Below are positions 57,279 to 64,000 of a stretch of DNA of 64,000 nt, one piece after another. The notes under the pieces are model-generated. The model was not told the origin of the DNA. It worked only from the letters and a program-made list of their open reading frames with translations, and ran no database searches. The stretch covers positions 62,001-126,000 of the forward strand of contig NZ_JAKVTW010000014.1 of the NCBI RefSeq assembly GCF_022489065.1. The letters run 5' to 3'. Numbering within the stretch: the first letter of the stretch is position 1; each line of letters begins with the position of its first letter. This DNA comes from Vreelandella neptunia. GTDB taxonomy: Bacteria; Pseudomonadota; Gammaproteobacteria; Pseudomonadales; Halomonadaceae. Made by a program: the position numbers and the translations under genes.

Positions 57279-57875
57279 CTAGCGGCGGCGAACGCGGAAA
57301 ATAGCAATTTCACCAAACAGATTGGGCCATAGCCGCGATTTCCAGTGGCCTTGATGATCCCCTACGCCCACCGCACGATCAACAATCACCAAGCCCTTTT
57401 CGCGGCATAGATGCTCAAAGTCGTTAAAAGTGGAGAGGTGGATATTGGGCGTGTCGTACCAAGCGTGGGGTAGCGATTTCGACACTGGCATATACCCGCG
57501 AAGGCCCAAATGCACTCGGTGGCGCCAGTAGGCGAAGTTGGGGAAGGTGATAATGCCCTCTTCCGCAACGCGCAGCATCTCATCAAGCATTTTGTCCGGG
57601 CGGCGCAGCGCCTGCAGCGCTTGGGTCATGATCACCTGATCGTAGCTGTTGTCGCAGAAGCTGCTTAAGCCGTCGTCCAGATTGTGCTCAATCACGCTGA
57701 CACCACGTTCCACACAGGCATTAATGCCGTCGTGGTCGATCTCTAAGCCATAGCCGGTCACGCCTTTATTGCGACCCAGCTTCTCCAGCAGTTCGCCGTT
57801 GCCACAGGCTAGATCCAGCACGTGAGCGCCTTCGGGCACCCAGTCGTAAATCAGTTCAAGATCGGCGCGCATCAT
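57279..57875 (-). CDS. metW: Methionine biosynthesis protein MetW
   Basis: A 198-residue SAM-methyltransferase-fold protein that partners MetX. The SAM motif is [15 protein letters not shown]. In several proteobacteria MetW is needed for MetX activity. The ATG overlaps the metX stop by 4 bp, in keeping with a stable complex. Conserved C-terminal [20 protein letters not shown] is present. No methyl transfer is established for the family. Confidence 0.94.
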   Translation of the reverse strand: MMRADLELIYDWVPEGAHVLDLACGNGELLEKLGRNKGVTGYGLEIDHDGINACVERGVSVIEHNLDDGLSSFCDNSYDQVIMTQALQALRRPDKMLDEMLRVAEEGIITFPNFAYWRHRVHLGLRGYMPVSKSLPHAWYDTPNIHLSTFNDFEHLCREKGLVIVDRAVGVGDHQGHWKSRLWPNLFGEIAIFRVRRR

Positions 57876-59083
57876 GGCGTCTCCTCCGTTTCCAGCTCTT
57901 GTTTGGCCAGCTGGGGGAGATTCAACTCTCGGGCGGCGCGGTTCATAAAGGCGCTGACGATAGCGTCGTAGCGCGGCTCTGAGAGCAGGAACGCATCGTG
58001 TCCGTGGGGCGACTCAATATTGGCATAGCTGACCGATTTGCCCGCCCGAGTGAGCGCATCGACCAGCTCCCTTGAGCGCGAGGGCGGGAAGCGCCAGTCG
58101 GTGGTAAAGCTGACAATCAAAAACGGACACTGCGCAGGCGCAAGCGCCTTGGCAAAGTCACCGCCTTGAGTAGCAGCCGGGTCAAAGTAGTCCAGTGCTT
58201 TGGTCATCAGCAGGTAGGTATTGGCGTCAAAGGCAGTGGAAAACGTATCGCCCTGATAGCGTAAGTAGGACTCCACTTGGAATTCGACGTCGAAGCCAAA
58301 GTTAAGGTCGTCGCTGCGCAGATCGCGGCCAAACTTGCTGCCCATGGCATCTTCTGACAAATAGGTAATGTGCCCCACCATGCGCGCCAGTTTCAGCCCA
58401 CGCTTTGGCACGGTGTCGTGCTCAGCGTACCAGCCATCGAAAAACTCAGGATCGGAGCGTATCGCTTGGCGAGCCACTTCGTTAAAGGCGATATTTTGTG
58501 CTGAGAGTCGCGGTGTGGCGGCAATCACGACGGCGTTGGCCACCCGCTCCGGGTAAGTCATTGTCCACTGCATCACTTGCATGCCGCCCAGGCTGCCGCC
58601 GACTGCGGCGGCCCAGCGCTCAATCCCTAGGTGGTCGGCAAGGCGCGCTTGGCTGGCCACCCAATCGCTCACCGTGACCATGGGGAATTCAGGTCCCCAC
58701 TGGCGGCCAGTGCCAGGATTGTGGCTGACAGGGCCGGTGCTGCCGTGGCAGCCGCCGAGGTTATTCAGCGAAACCACAAAAAAGCGGTTGGTGTCGATCG
58801 CTTTGCCAGGGCCGATGTGAGCGTCCCACCAGCCGGGCTTGCGGTCTTCTTCACTATGGTAGCCCGCAGCGTGATGGTGGCCGGAGAGCGCGTGGCAGAT
58901 CAGCACCGCGTTGCTGTGCTCAGCATTTAGCGTGCCGTAGGTTTCGTAAATGAGCTCGTAGGCAGGCAGCACCTTGCCGCAGGCGAGGGCGAGCGGCGTG
59001 TCGAAGCGTGCTACGTGCGGGGTGACCAGGCCGACGGAGCCCTCCGGGCGGTCTGCAAACGCAAGCGTATCTGAATCAGGCAT
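57872..59083 (-). CDS. metX: Homoserine O-acyltransferase MetX
   Basis: A 403-residue alpha/beta hydrolase-fold enzyme that activates homoserine for methionine synthesis. The triad is Ser164 (GGSLGGMQ), Asp329 (FTTDWRFPP) and His362 (PHGHDAF). The lid and C-terminal region are full length. Members use acetyl-CoA or succinyl-CoA, and the choice depends on a few active-site residues that I cannot settle from reading. It is coupled to metW. The ribosome site is weak. Confidence 0.94.
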   Translation of the reverse strand: MPDSDTLAFADRPEGSVGLVTPHVARFDTPLALACGKVLPAYELIYETYGTLNAEHSNAVLICHALSGHHHAAGYHSEEDRKPGWWDAHIGPGKAIDTNRFFVVSLNNLGGCHGSTGPVSHNPGTGRQWGPEFPMVTVSDWVASQARLADHLGIERWAAAVGGSLGGMQVMQWTMTYPERVANAVVIAATPRLSAQNIAFNEVARQAIRSDPEFFDGWYAEHDTVPKRGLKLARMVGHITYLSEDAMGSKFGRDLRSDDLNFGFDVEFQVESYLRYQGDTFSTAFDANTYLLMTKALDYFDPAATQGGDFAKALAPAQCPFLIVSFTTDWRFPPSRSRELVDALTRAGKSVSYANIESPHGHDAFLLSEPRYDAIVSAFMNRAARELNLPQLAKQELETEETP

Positions 59084-59169
59084 TTAAGGCGCTAGTCCTG
59101 CTAAAAAGTGCAACTAAATGAATCAACTCGAATAGATTCATTAAATAAACAGCTGGTAGTCAGCCGCGA

Positions 59170-59763
59170 TCACAAGCCGACCAGTGCGCCGGAAATGCCC
59201 GCAGCGCGAATCATGGAGCCGACCACCAAACCATCAATCAGGTTAATGGCAATAAACACCACGATTGGCGAAAGGTCGATCATGCCCAGCGACGGAACCA
59301 CCTTACGTACCGGTGCCATAATGGGCTCCACCAACTGCATCACCAGTAGTGCGCCAGGGTGGCTGGCGTTAGGCGCTACCCAGCTCAAGATAATCATCAC
59401 AATCATGGCGAAGAAGTAGATTTTTAAAATCGCATTCGCTAATGCCGCCACACCCGCGATGAGTAGGCCAGGAATCGGCGGCATGCCAACGCCGATGACC
59501 ATGAAAATGGCGACAATACTAACGACTTTCAAGACAAAGCCTGCCGCCAACGTAGCGAGATCAAAACGACCAGCAACGGGGCCTAAAAAGCCTTGAAACA
59601 GGCCGACTACCGGCTGGGTGATTTTGACCACCGACTGGCTTAGCGGGTTGTAGTAATCCGCCCGCGACGCCTGCAGCAGGAAGCGCAGCATCAGTAAAAA
59701 GAGGTAAATATTGATGAGGGTATTTACCAGCATTAACCCTGCACTGCCCAATTCATTGCCCAT
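59170..59763 (-). CDS. YggT family membrane protein
   Basis: A 197-residue protein with two YGGT repeats, each a pair of hydrophobic helices around a conserved loop (LLQASRADYYNPLSQ and LSWVAPNASHPGALL). Relatives are linked to osmotic tolerance and, in plastids, to cofactor handling. It follows proC and yggS on the same strand, the usual cluster. AAGGAG precedes the ATG. Confidence 0.92.
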   Translation of the reverse strand: MGNELGSAGLMLVNTLINIYLFLLMLRFLLQASRADYYNPLSQSVVKITQPVVGLFQGFLGPVAGRFDLATLAAGFVLKVVSIVAIFMVIGVGMPPIPGLLIAGVAALANAILKIYFFAMIVMIILSWVAPNASHPGALLVMQLVEPIMAPVRKVVPSLGMIDLSPIVVFIAINLIDGLVVGSMIRAAGISGALVGL

Positions 59764-59819
59764 TATTATGTCTCCTTGATGATTCGTAGCTTAACGGCTG
59801 CGCTAGCTGAATGGCTGTA

Positions 59820-60644
59820 TTATTTGCCGCTCAATTCCTTGGCCATTGCCTGGGCGCGGTCGGCGCAGGCTTGCATGGCGTCGGCAATGGTGGTGCGCAA
59901 TTGTGCCTCTTCCATATGTTGAATGGCACGTTCGGTGGTGCCGCCCGGCGACATGACGTTCTGTTTCAGCGTTGCGGGGTCTTTGTCGCTTTGCTGCGCC
60001 ATGGTGGCAGCACCCAGCGCGGTTTGGATAGCGAGGCGGCGTGCGGTCGCCGCAGGCAGGCCGAGCTTGACCGCCGCCTCTTCCATGGCTTCAAACATCA
60101 GAAAGAAGTAGGCCGGGGCACTGCCAGAAACGGCGGTCACTGCATCTAAAAGCGCTTCTTCTTCCACCCACTCGACAATGCCGACCGCTTCCATTAGCTG
60201 GGTGGCCACGTCGCGCTGGGCGTCGCTAACCTTGGCATTGGCGTAAAGGCCGCTGGCGCCGTAACCGACCAGCGAAGGCGTATTGGGCATGCAGCGCACC
60301 ATGGCGTTTTGGCCGCCTAGCCACTGGTCGATGGTGTCGGCATCCAGGCCTGCGGCAATCGATATAATCAACGGATGCTGGCGTTGAACGCTGTCACGTA
60401 GCGCTTCGCAGACGGTGCGCATGATTTGCGGCTTCACCGCCAGTACCACCACGTCGGCGTCAGCCACTGCAGCATTGTTGTCGGTGTCGGTATTGATACC
60501 TAAACGCTGTTTAATCGCTGCCAGTTCGCTCTCTTTCGGCGCGGTGGCGGTAAGCGTAGAGGGTTCAACGCCGCTGTCGATCAGGCCGCCGATAATGGCG
60601 CTGGCCATATTGCCGGCCCCAATAAAGGTAATCTTGTTCGCCAT
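59820..60644 (-). CDS. proC: Pyrroline-5-carboxylate reductase
   Basis: A 274-residue NAD(P)H enzyme for the last step of proline synthesis. The Rossmann motif is FIGAGNMASAIIGGLI. The C-terminal signature is VMSPGGTTERAIQ. ATG 60644 is preferred with GGGACA upstream and the start MANKITFIGAGNM; the frame extends 26 codons earlier. Proline can serve as a compatible solute in halophiles, which may add to its role. It lies between yggS and yggT. Confidence 0.97.
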   Translation of the reverse strand: MANKITFIGAGNMASAIIGGLIDSGVEPSTLTATAPKESELAAIKQRLGINTDTDNNAAVADADVVVLAVKPQIMRTVCEALRDSVQRQHPLIISIAAGLDADTIDQWLGGQNAMVRCMPNTPSLVGYGASGLYANAKVSDAQRDVATQLMEAVGIVEWVEEEALLDAVTAVSGSAPAYFFLMFEAMEEAAVKLGLPAATARRLAIQTALGAATMAQQSDKDPATLKQNVMSPGGTTERAIQHMEEAQLRTTIADAMQACADRAQAMAKELSGK

Positions 60645-60699
60645 AATAGGTGTCCCTTTATGAAATTTATATTCAGTTAAAAACGGGGCTGCTTTCAGC

Positions 60700-61416
60700 C
60701 TAGGCCGATTGGCGGGCGCCAAAAATTGCTGTACCTAACCTTACCAGCGTGGCGCCTTCCAGTATTGCCGCCTCTAAGTCATCGCTCATGCCCATTGAAA
60801 GTGTATCAAGAGGGGCATTCGGCAAATTGCTCTGTAGGGAGTTCAACGCCTCACGTAGCGCTGCCAATGGCTGGCGCTGAGCATCTACGCCTTCCGCCGG
60901 GGCGGGAATCGCCATTAAACCGCGCAAGTGCATGTTGGGCAGCGCGGCGACTTCTTTGGCCAGCTCCTCCAGCTCTTCCGGCAGCACACCGGCTTTGCTC
61001 TCTTCGCGGCTGATATTAACCTGCAGGCAGATATTCAGCGGCGCAAGGTGCGCTGGGCGCTGCTCGCTCAGGCGCTTGGCAATTTTTAGCCGGTCGACAC
61101 TGTGCACCCAATCAAAGTGCTCGGCCACGGAACGGGTTTTGTTGGACTGCAGTGGGCCAATGAAATGCCATACAATGCCTTCAAGATCAGCCAGTTCAGT
61201 CTGCTTCTCCAGCGCTTCTTGCAGATAGTTTTCACCAAATTCACGCTGGCCAAGCTGCCAAGCCAGGCGAATCATTGCCGCAGGCTTGGTCTTACTGACC
61301 GCCAATAACGTGGCTGCATCCTGGGCGCGTCCTGCGGCTTCTAATGCGTTACGCAGGCGTTCACGCGCCTGATCGTATGAAGAGCCGAGTGACTCGTTAA
61401 GCGCGATGTCTGTCAT
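60700..61416 (-). CDS. YggS-type PLP homeostasis protein
   Basis: A 238-residue alanine-racemase-fold protein that binds PLP without known catalysis and keeps vitamin B6 and amino-acid pools balanced. PLP Lys lies in LLAVSKTKPA. Further motifs are FGENYLQEA, WHFIGPLQSNK and SMGMSDDLEAAI. ATG 61416 is chosen; an in-frame TTG lies two codons earlier. It is divergent from pilT, as in Pseudomonas. Confidence 0.96.
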   Translation of the reverse strand: MTDIALNESLGSSYDQARERLRNALEAAGRAQDAATLLAVSKTKPAAMIRLAWQLGQREFGENYLQEALEKQTELADLEGIVWHFIGPLQSNKTRSVAEHFDWVHSVDRLKIAKRLSEQRPAHLAPLNICLQVNISREESKAGVLPEELEELAKEVAALPNMHLRGLMAIPAPAEGVDAQRQPLAALREALNSLQSNLPNAPLDTLSMGMSDDLEAAILEGATLVRLGTAIFGARQSA

Positions 61417-61448
61417 ACTCAAGCACCTTACCGCAGCTGGGAAGAGAG

Positions 61449-62492
61449 ATGGATATTACCGAACTGCTAGCATTCTCGGCAAAGCAGAATGCCTCTGACT
61501 TGCACCTTTCGGCCGGTTTGCCGCCCATGATACGTGTTGATGGCGACATTCGTCGGCTCAATGTGCCCGCTATCGATAATAACGATGTGCGCAAATTGAT
61601 CTACGACATCATGAATGATCGCCAGCGGCGCGACTACGAAGAGCATCTGGAAATTGATTTTTCCTTTGAAGTGCCGGGAGTCGCACGCTTTCGCGTGAAT
61701 GCTTTCACTCAAGCGCGCGGCGCGGGGGCGGTGTTTCGCACCATTCCTAATCAAGTGCTCTCCATGCAAACCCTGGGGCTTGGCGAGGTGTTTGAGCGCT
61801 TAGCGATGTTGCCGCGTGGCTTGGTGCTGGTAACAGGACCCACGGGGTCGGGCAAGAGCACCACGCTGGCCGCGATGATCGATTACATTAACGATCACCG
61901 TTATGAGCACATTCTGACCATTGAAGATCCCGTCGAGTTTGTGCATGCCAGCAAGCGCTGCTTGATCAACCAACGCGAAGTACATCGCGATACCCATAGC
62001 TTTGCTGACGCGCTGCGTAGCGCGCTGCGTGAAGACCCGGATGTGATTTTAGTCGGTGAGCTGCGTGATCTGGAGACAATTCGTCTAGCGCTGACGGCAG
62101 CAGAGACGGGGCATCTGGTGCTGGGAACGCTGCACACTACCTCAGCGGCTAAAACCGTTGACCGCATCATTGATGTCTTTCCCGGCGAAGAGAAAGCCAT
62201 GGTGCGCTCCATGCTGTCGGAATCGCTCCAGGCGGTGGTATCTCAGTCGCTGCTTAAACGCCAGGGCGGTGGGCGCGTGGCAGCGCATGAAATCCTCATT
62301 GCCACTTCGGCAGTACGCAACCTGATCCGTGAAGACAAAGTCGCGCAGATGTATTCGTCCATTCAAACCGGCGGCAGCCTGGGCATGCAAACCCTGGATG
62401 CCGCGCTCTCTCGGCTAGTAAAAGACGGTACGGTGAGTTTGGAAGAGGCGCAGCTGAGTGCGAAGGGAACGCTGGCGATAAAGGATGAATAA
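61449..62492 (+). CDS. pilT: Type IV pilus retraction ATPase PilT
   Basis: A 347-residue hexameric ATPase that retracts type IV pili for twitching. Walker A is GPTGSGKST (130-138). Asp and His boxes are seen (LRSALREDPDVILVGELRD, TGHLVLGTLHT). The C-terminal motif that is AIRNLIRE in relatives reads AVRNLIRE here. Length is typical. pilU follows after about 10 bp. No pilin genes are in the window. Confidence 0.97.
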   Translation: MDITELLAFSAKQNASDLHLSAGLPPMIRVDGDIRRLNVPAIDNNDVRKLIYDIMNDRQRRDYEEHLEIDFSFEVPGVARFRVNAFTQARGAGAVFRTIPNQVLSMQTLGLGEVFERLAMLPRGLVLVTGPTGSGKSTTLAAMIDYINDHRYEHILTIEDPVEFVHASKRCLINQREVHRDTHSFADALRSALREDPDVILVGELRDLETIRLALTAAETGHLVLGTLHTTSAAKTVDRIIDVFPGEEKAMVRSMLSESLQAVVSQSLLKRQGGGRVAAHEILIATSAVRNLIREDKVAQMYSSIQTGGSLGMQTLDAALSRLVKDGTVSLEEAQLSAKGTLAIKDE

Positions 62493-62502
62493 GGAGCATA
62501 GC

Positions 62503-63660
62503 GTGCAAGATGCCCAACTTTCGCCCGTCCAGTGGCTGCACCAACTGCTCGACATCATGGTCGAGCAGAACGCTTCCGATTTGCTCATCTCCGTGGGGGC
62601 GCCGCCAAGCCTGAAAATGCCCGATGGGCTAGTGCCGCTGGGTCAGCAGCGCTTAACGCCCCATCAGGTCAATGAGCTGATTACTCATACGCTGCCGGAA
62701 GGGCTGCGCGAGCGGTTTGCCAGCGAGCGAGAGGCGAATTTTGCGCTGAGTCGCGATGGCAAAGGGCGTTTTCGGGTCAGCGCTTTTCAGCAGCGCAACC
62801 AGATGGCGATGGTGGTGCGCAGCATCGCGATTGAAATTCCTCGCCTGGAGGCTCTAGGCGTGCCGGAGCAGTTGGCTGAATTAGCCCAGGCCAAGCGCGG
62901 GCTGGTACTGGTGGTGGGTGGGACGGGAACCGGGAAGTCGACGACCCTGGCGGCGATGATTCAACAGCGCAATGAGACCGTTGGCGGTCATATCATCAGC
63001 ATCGAAGACCCGATTGAGTACCTGCACCCTCATAAGCGCGCGATTGTGAATCAGCGCGAAGTAGGGATTGATACCGAGTCGTTTGAGGTGGCGCTTAAAA
63101 ACACGCTGCGTCAGGCGCCGGATGTGATTCTGATTGGTGAAATCCGCACCCGGGAAACCATGGAGCACGCGCTCACCTTCGCTGAAACCGGCCACCTGTG
63201 TCTGGCAACGCTGCATGCCAATAACGCCAATCAGGCACTGGAGCGCATCATTCACTTCTTCCCCCATGAGCGCCACGAGCAGATATGGATGGATCTTTCG
63301 CTCAACCTGCGCGCAGTCATTGCTCAACAGCTGCTGCCCACGCTTGCGGGTGGGCGCCGTGCGGCCATTGAGATCATGCTGCAGTCGCCGCGCATAGCCG
63401 ACCTGATCCGCCAAGGGGAGGTCGCCGAGATTAAAGCGGCGATGGCCAAGTCCCGCGATGCTGGCATGCAAACCTTCGATCAGGCGCTGCATGATCTGCA
63501 TCAAGCGGGGCACATCAGTAGAGAGGTGGCCATGGCCCACGCCGACTCGGCTAACGACCTGCGCATGCTGCTCAACGTTAGTGACGCCCGAGCGCGTAAC
63601 CTCTCGCTGGATGAGCAGGTGCCGAGTCATTTAAGCCTGCGTGATGGCGATGATTACTAA
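62503..63660 (+). CDS. pilU: PilT-like accessory ATPase PilU
   Basis: A 385-residue PilT paralogue that supports pilus retraction. GTG 62503 is preferred because AAGGAG at 62491-62496 is 6 nt upstream; ATG 62485 would overlap pilT and has its ribosome site too close. Walker A is GGTGTGKST. Asp and His boxes are present (LRQAPDVILIGEIR, TGHLCLATLHANN). The acidic C-terminus ends SLRDGDDY. It forms an operon with pilT. Confidence 0.95.
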   Translation: MQDAQLSPVQWLHQLLDIMVEQNASDLLISVGAPPSLKMPDGLVPLGQQRLTPHQVNELITHTLPEGLRERFASEREANFALSRDGKGRFRVSAFQQRNQMAMVVRSIAIEIPRLEALGVPEQLAELAQAKRGLVLVVGGTGTGKSTTLAAMIQQRNETVGGHIISIEDPIEYLHPHKRAIVNQREVGIDTESFEVALKNTLRQAPDVILIGEIRTRETMEHALTFAETGHLCLATLHANNANQALERIIHFFPHERHEQIWMDLSLNLRAVIAQQLLPTLAGGRRAAIEIMLQSPRIADLIRQGEVAEIKAAMAKSRDAGMQTFDQALHDLHQAGHISREVAMAHADSANDLRMLLNVSDARARNLSLDEQVPSHLSLRDGDDY

Positions 63661-63682
63661 GCGTTAGCAACGCAGCAAAAAA

Positions 63683-64000
63683 CTACGCAGCATAAATACC
63701 GCCCAGCACTCGCAGGCCCTGCGCGCCGGTGACCGAGGGCAGGTTGCCGGGTAGGTGGTTCAGGCGCTGGTGAGCCAGCCAGGCGAAAGCCCCCGCTTCA
63801 ATCCAGTCTTCGGGCCAGCCATATGCCGATGGCGAAGTCAGCGTGGCGCGAGGCAGGTGATGGGCAAGGCGTTGCATCAAATAAGCATTATGGGCGCCGC
63901 CGCCCGCAGTGATCAGCGTGAGCGGGCCGTCATCGATCCGCAGTTGATCAATCCCTTGGGCGACACTGACCGCCGTAAGTTCAGCCAGCGTCGCCTGCAC
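63683..64000 (-). CDS. anmK: Anhydro-N-acetylmuramic acid kinase, C-terminal part
   Basis: The last 105 residues of AnmK, which phosphorylates 1,6-anhydroMurNAc in peptidoglycan recycling. Family motifs are LITAGGGAHNAYLMQRL, DWIEAGAFAWLAHQ and the end NLPSVTGAQGLRVLGGIYAA. The frame is open to the window edge, so the N-terminal ATP-binding part lies outside. It converges on pilU with 22 bp between stops. Confidence 0.93.
   Translation of the reverse strand: MQATLAELTAVSVAQGIDQLRIDDGPLTLITAGGGAHNAYLMQRLAHHLPRATLTSPSAYGWPEDWIEAGAFAWLAHQRLNHLPGNLPSVTGAQGLRVLGGIYAA

Noticed and set aside
62881..63630. A 249-codon frame antisense to pilU
   Set aside because: pilU has clear Walker and Asp/His box motifs in the other direction; this frame is its shadow.

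Overview
The window is about 64 kb of core chromosome from a gammaproteobacterium, most likely Halomonadaceae (Halomonas or Vreelandella type). Three things point there: moderately high G+C; a tmRNA tag reading ANDENYAQGALAA; and gene order that follows Pseudomonas over two long blocks (recN-grpE-dnaKJ-dapB-carAB-greA-yhbY-rlmE-ftsH-folP-glmM-tpiA-secG-tRNA-rimP-nusA-infB-rbfA-truB-rpsO-pnp, and panDCB-folK-pcnB-cbrBA-gluQ-dksA). The genus is an inference from these features; no database search was possible. I see no insertion sequence, prophage or CRISPR array.

Layout. 1-7.8 kb is the most accessory part: the tail of a GGDEF protein, a CaCA antiporter, a cold-shock protein with a long leader, a ZinT-type zinc protein behind a Zur-like box, an LprI-like protein, a LuxR regulator divergent from an APC permease plus nitrilase pair, and a lone membrane protein. 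7.8-16.7 kb holds ssrA/smpB, ratA-rnfH, bamE/fur, recN (LexA-like box) and grpE-dnaK-dnaJ (two clear sigma-32 promoters). 16.7-31.4 kb holds a DMT transporter, DUF2218, dapB, carAB-greA (with a terminator-like hairpin in the carA leader), yhbY, rlmE, ftsH, folP-glmM and tpiA-secG. 31.4-40.9 kb is tRNA-Leu, initiator tRNA and the rimP-nusA-infB-rbfA-truB-rpsO-pnp translation and RNA-decay cluster. 41-54.7 kb carries an MFS transporter, a thiolase, and a minus-strand block read as dksA, gluQ, a 58-codon cbrX-like gene, cbrA, cbrB, a CrcZ-like small RNA, pcnB, folK and panBCD. 54.8-64 kb has an aminotransferase with sfsA, a metX-metW-DUF4426 group, yggS-proC-yggT, pilT-pilU and the 3' end of anmK.

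The most interesting element lies between cbrB and pcnB. The minus strand there should make an RNA of about 460 nt with six A-rich 11-mers of the form AACAAnAACAA (one variant). It is preceded by a -24/-12 sigma-54 promoter and an upstream inverted repeat, and followed by a GC-rich hairpin. This is the architecture of Pseudomonas CrcZ, the RNA that sequesters Hfq/Crc and relieves carbon catabolite repression. With the sensor kinase CbrA, the NtrC-type regulator CbrB and a small overlapping CbrX-like membrane protein upstream, the window appears to hold a complete CbrAB-CrcZ carbon-control module outside Pseudomonas.

A second theme is that many spacers here (upstream of carA, rimP, the MFS gene, the thiolase and pcnB, before the initiator tRNA, after ftsH and sfsA, and at the cbrA start) contain imperfect tandem duplications with a 12-16 bp period, which no standard feature type explains.
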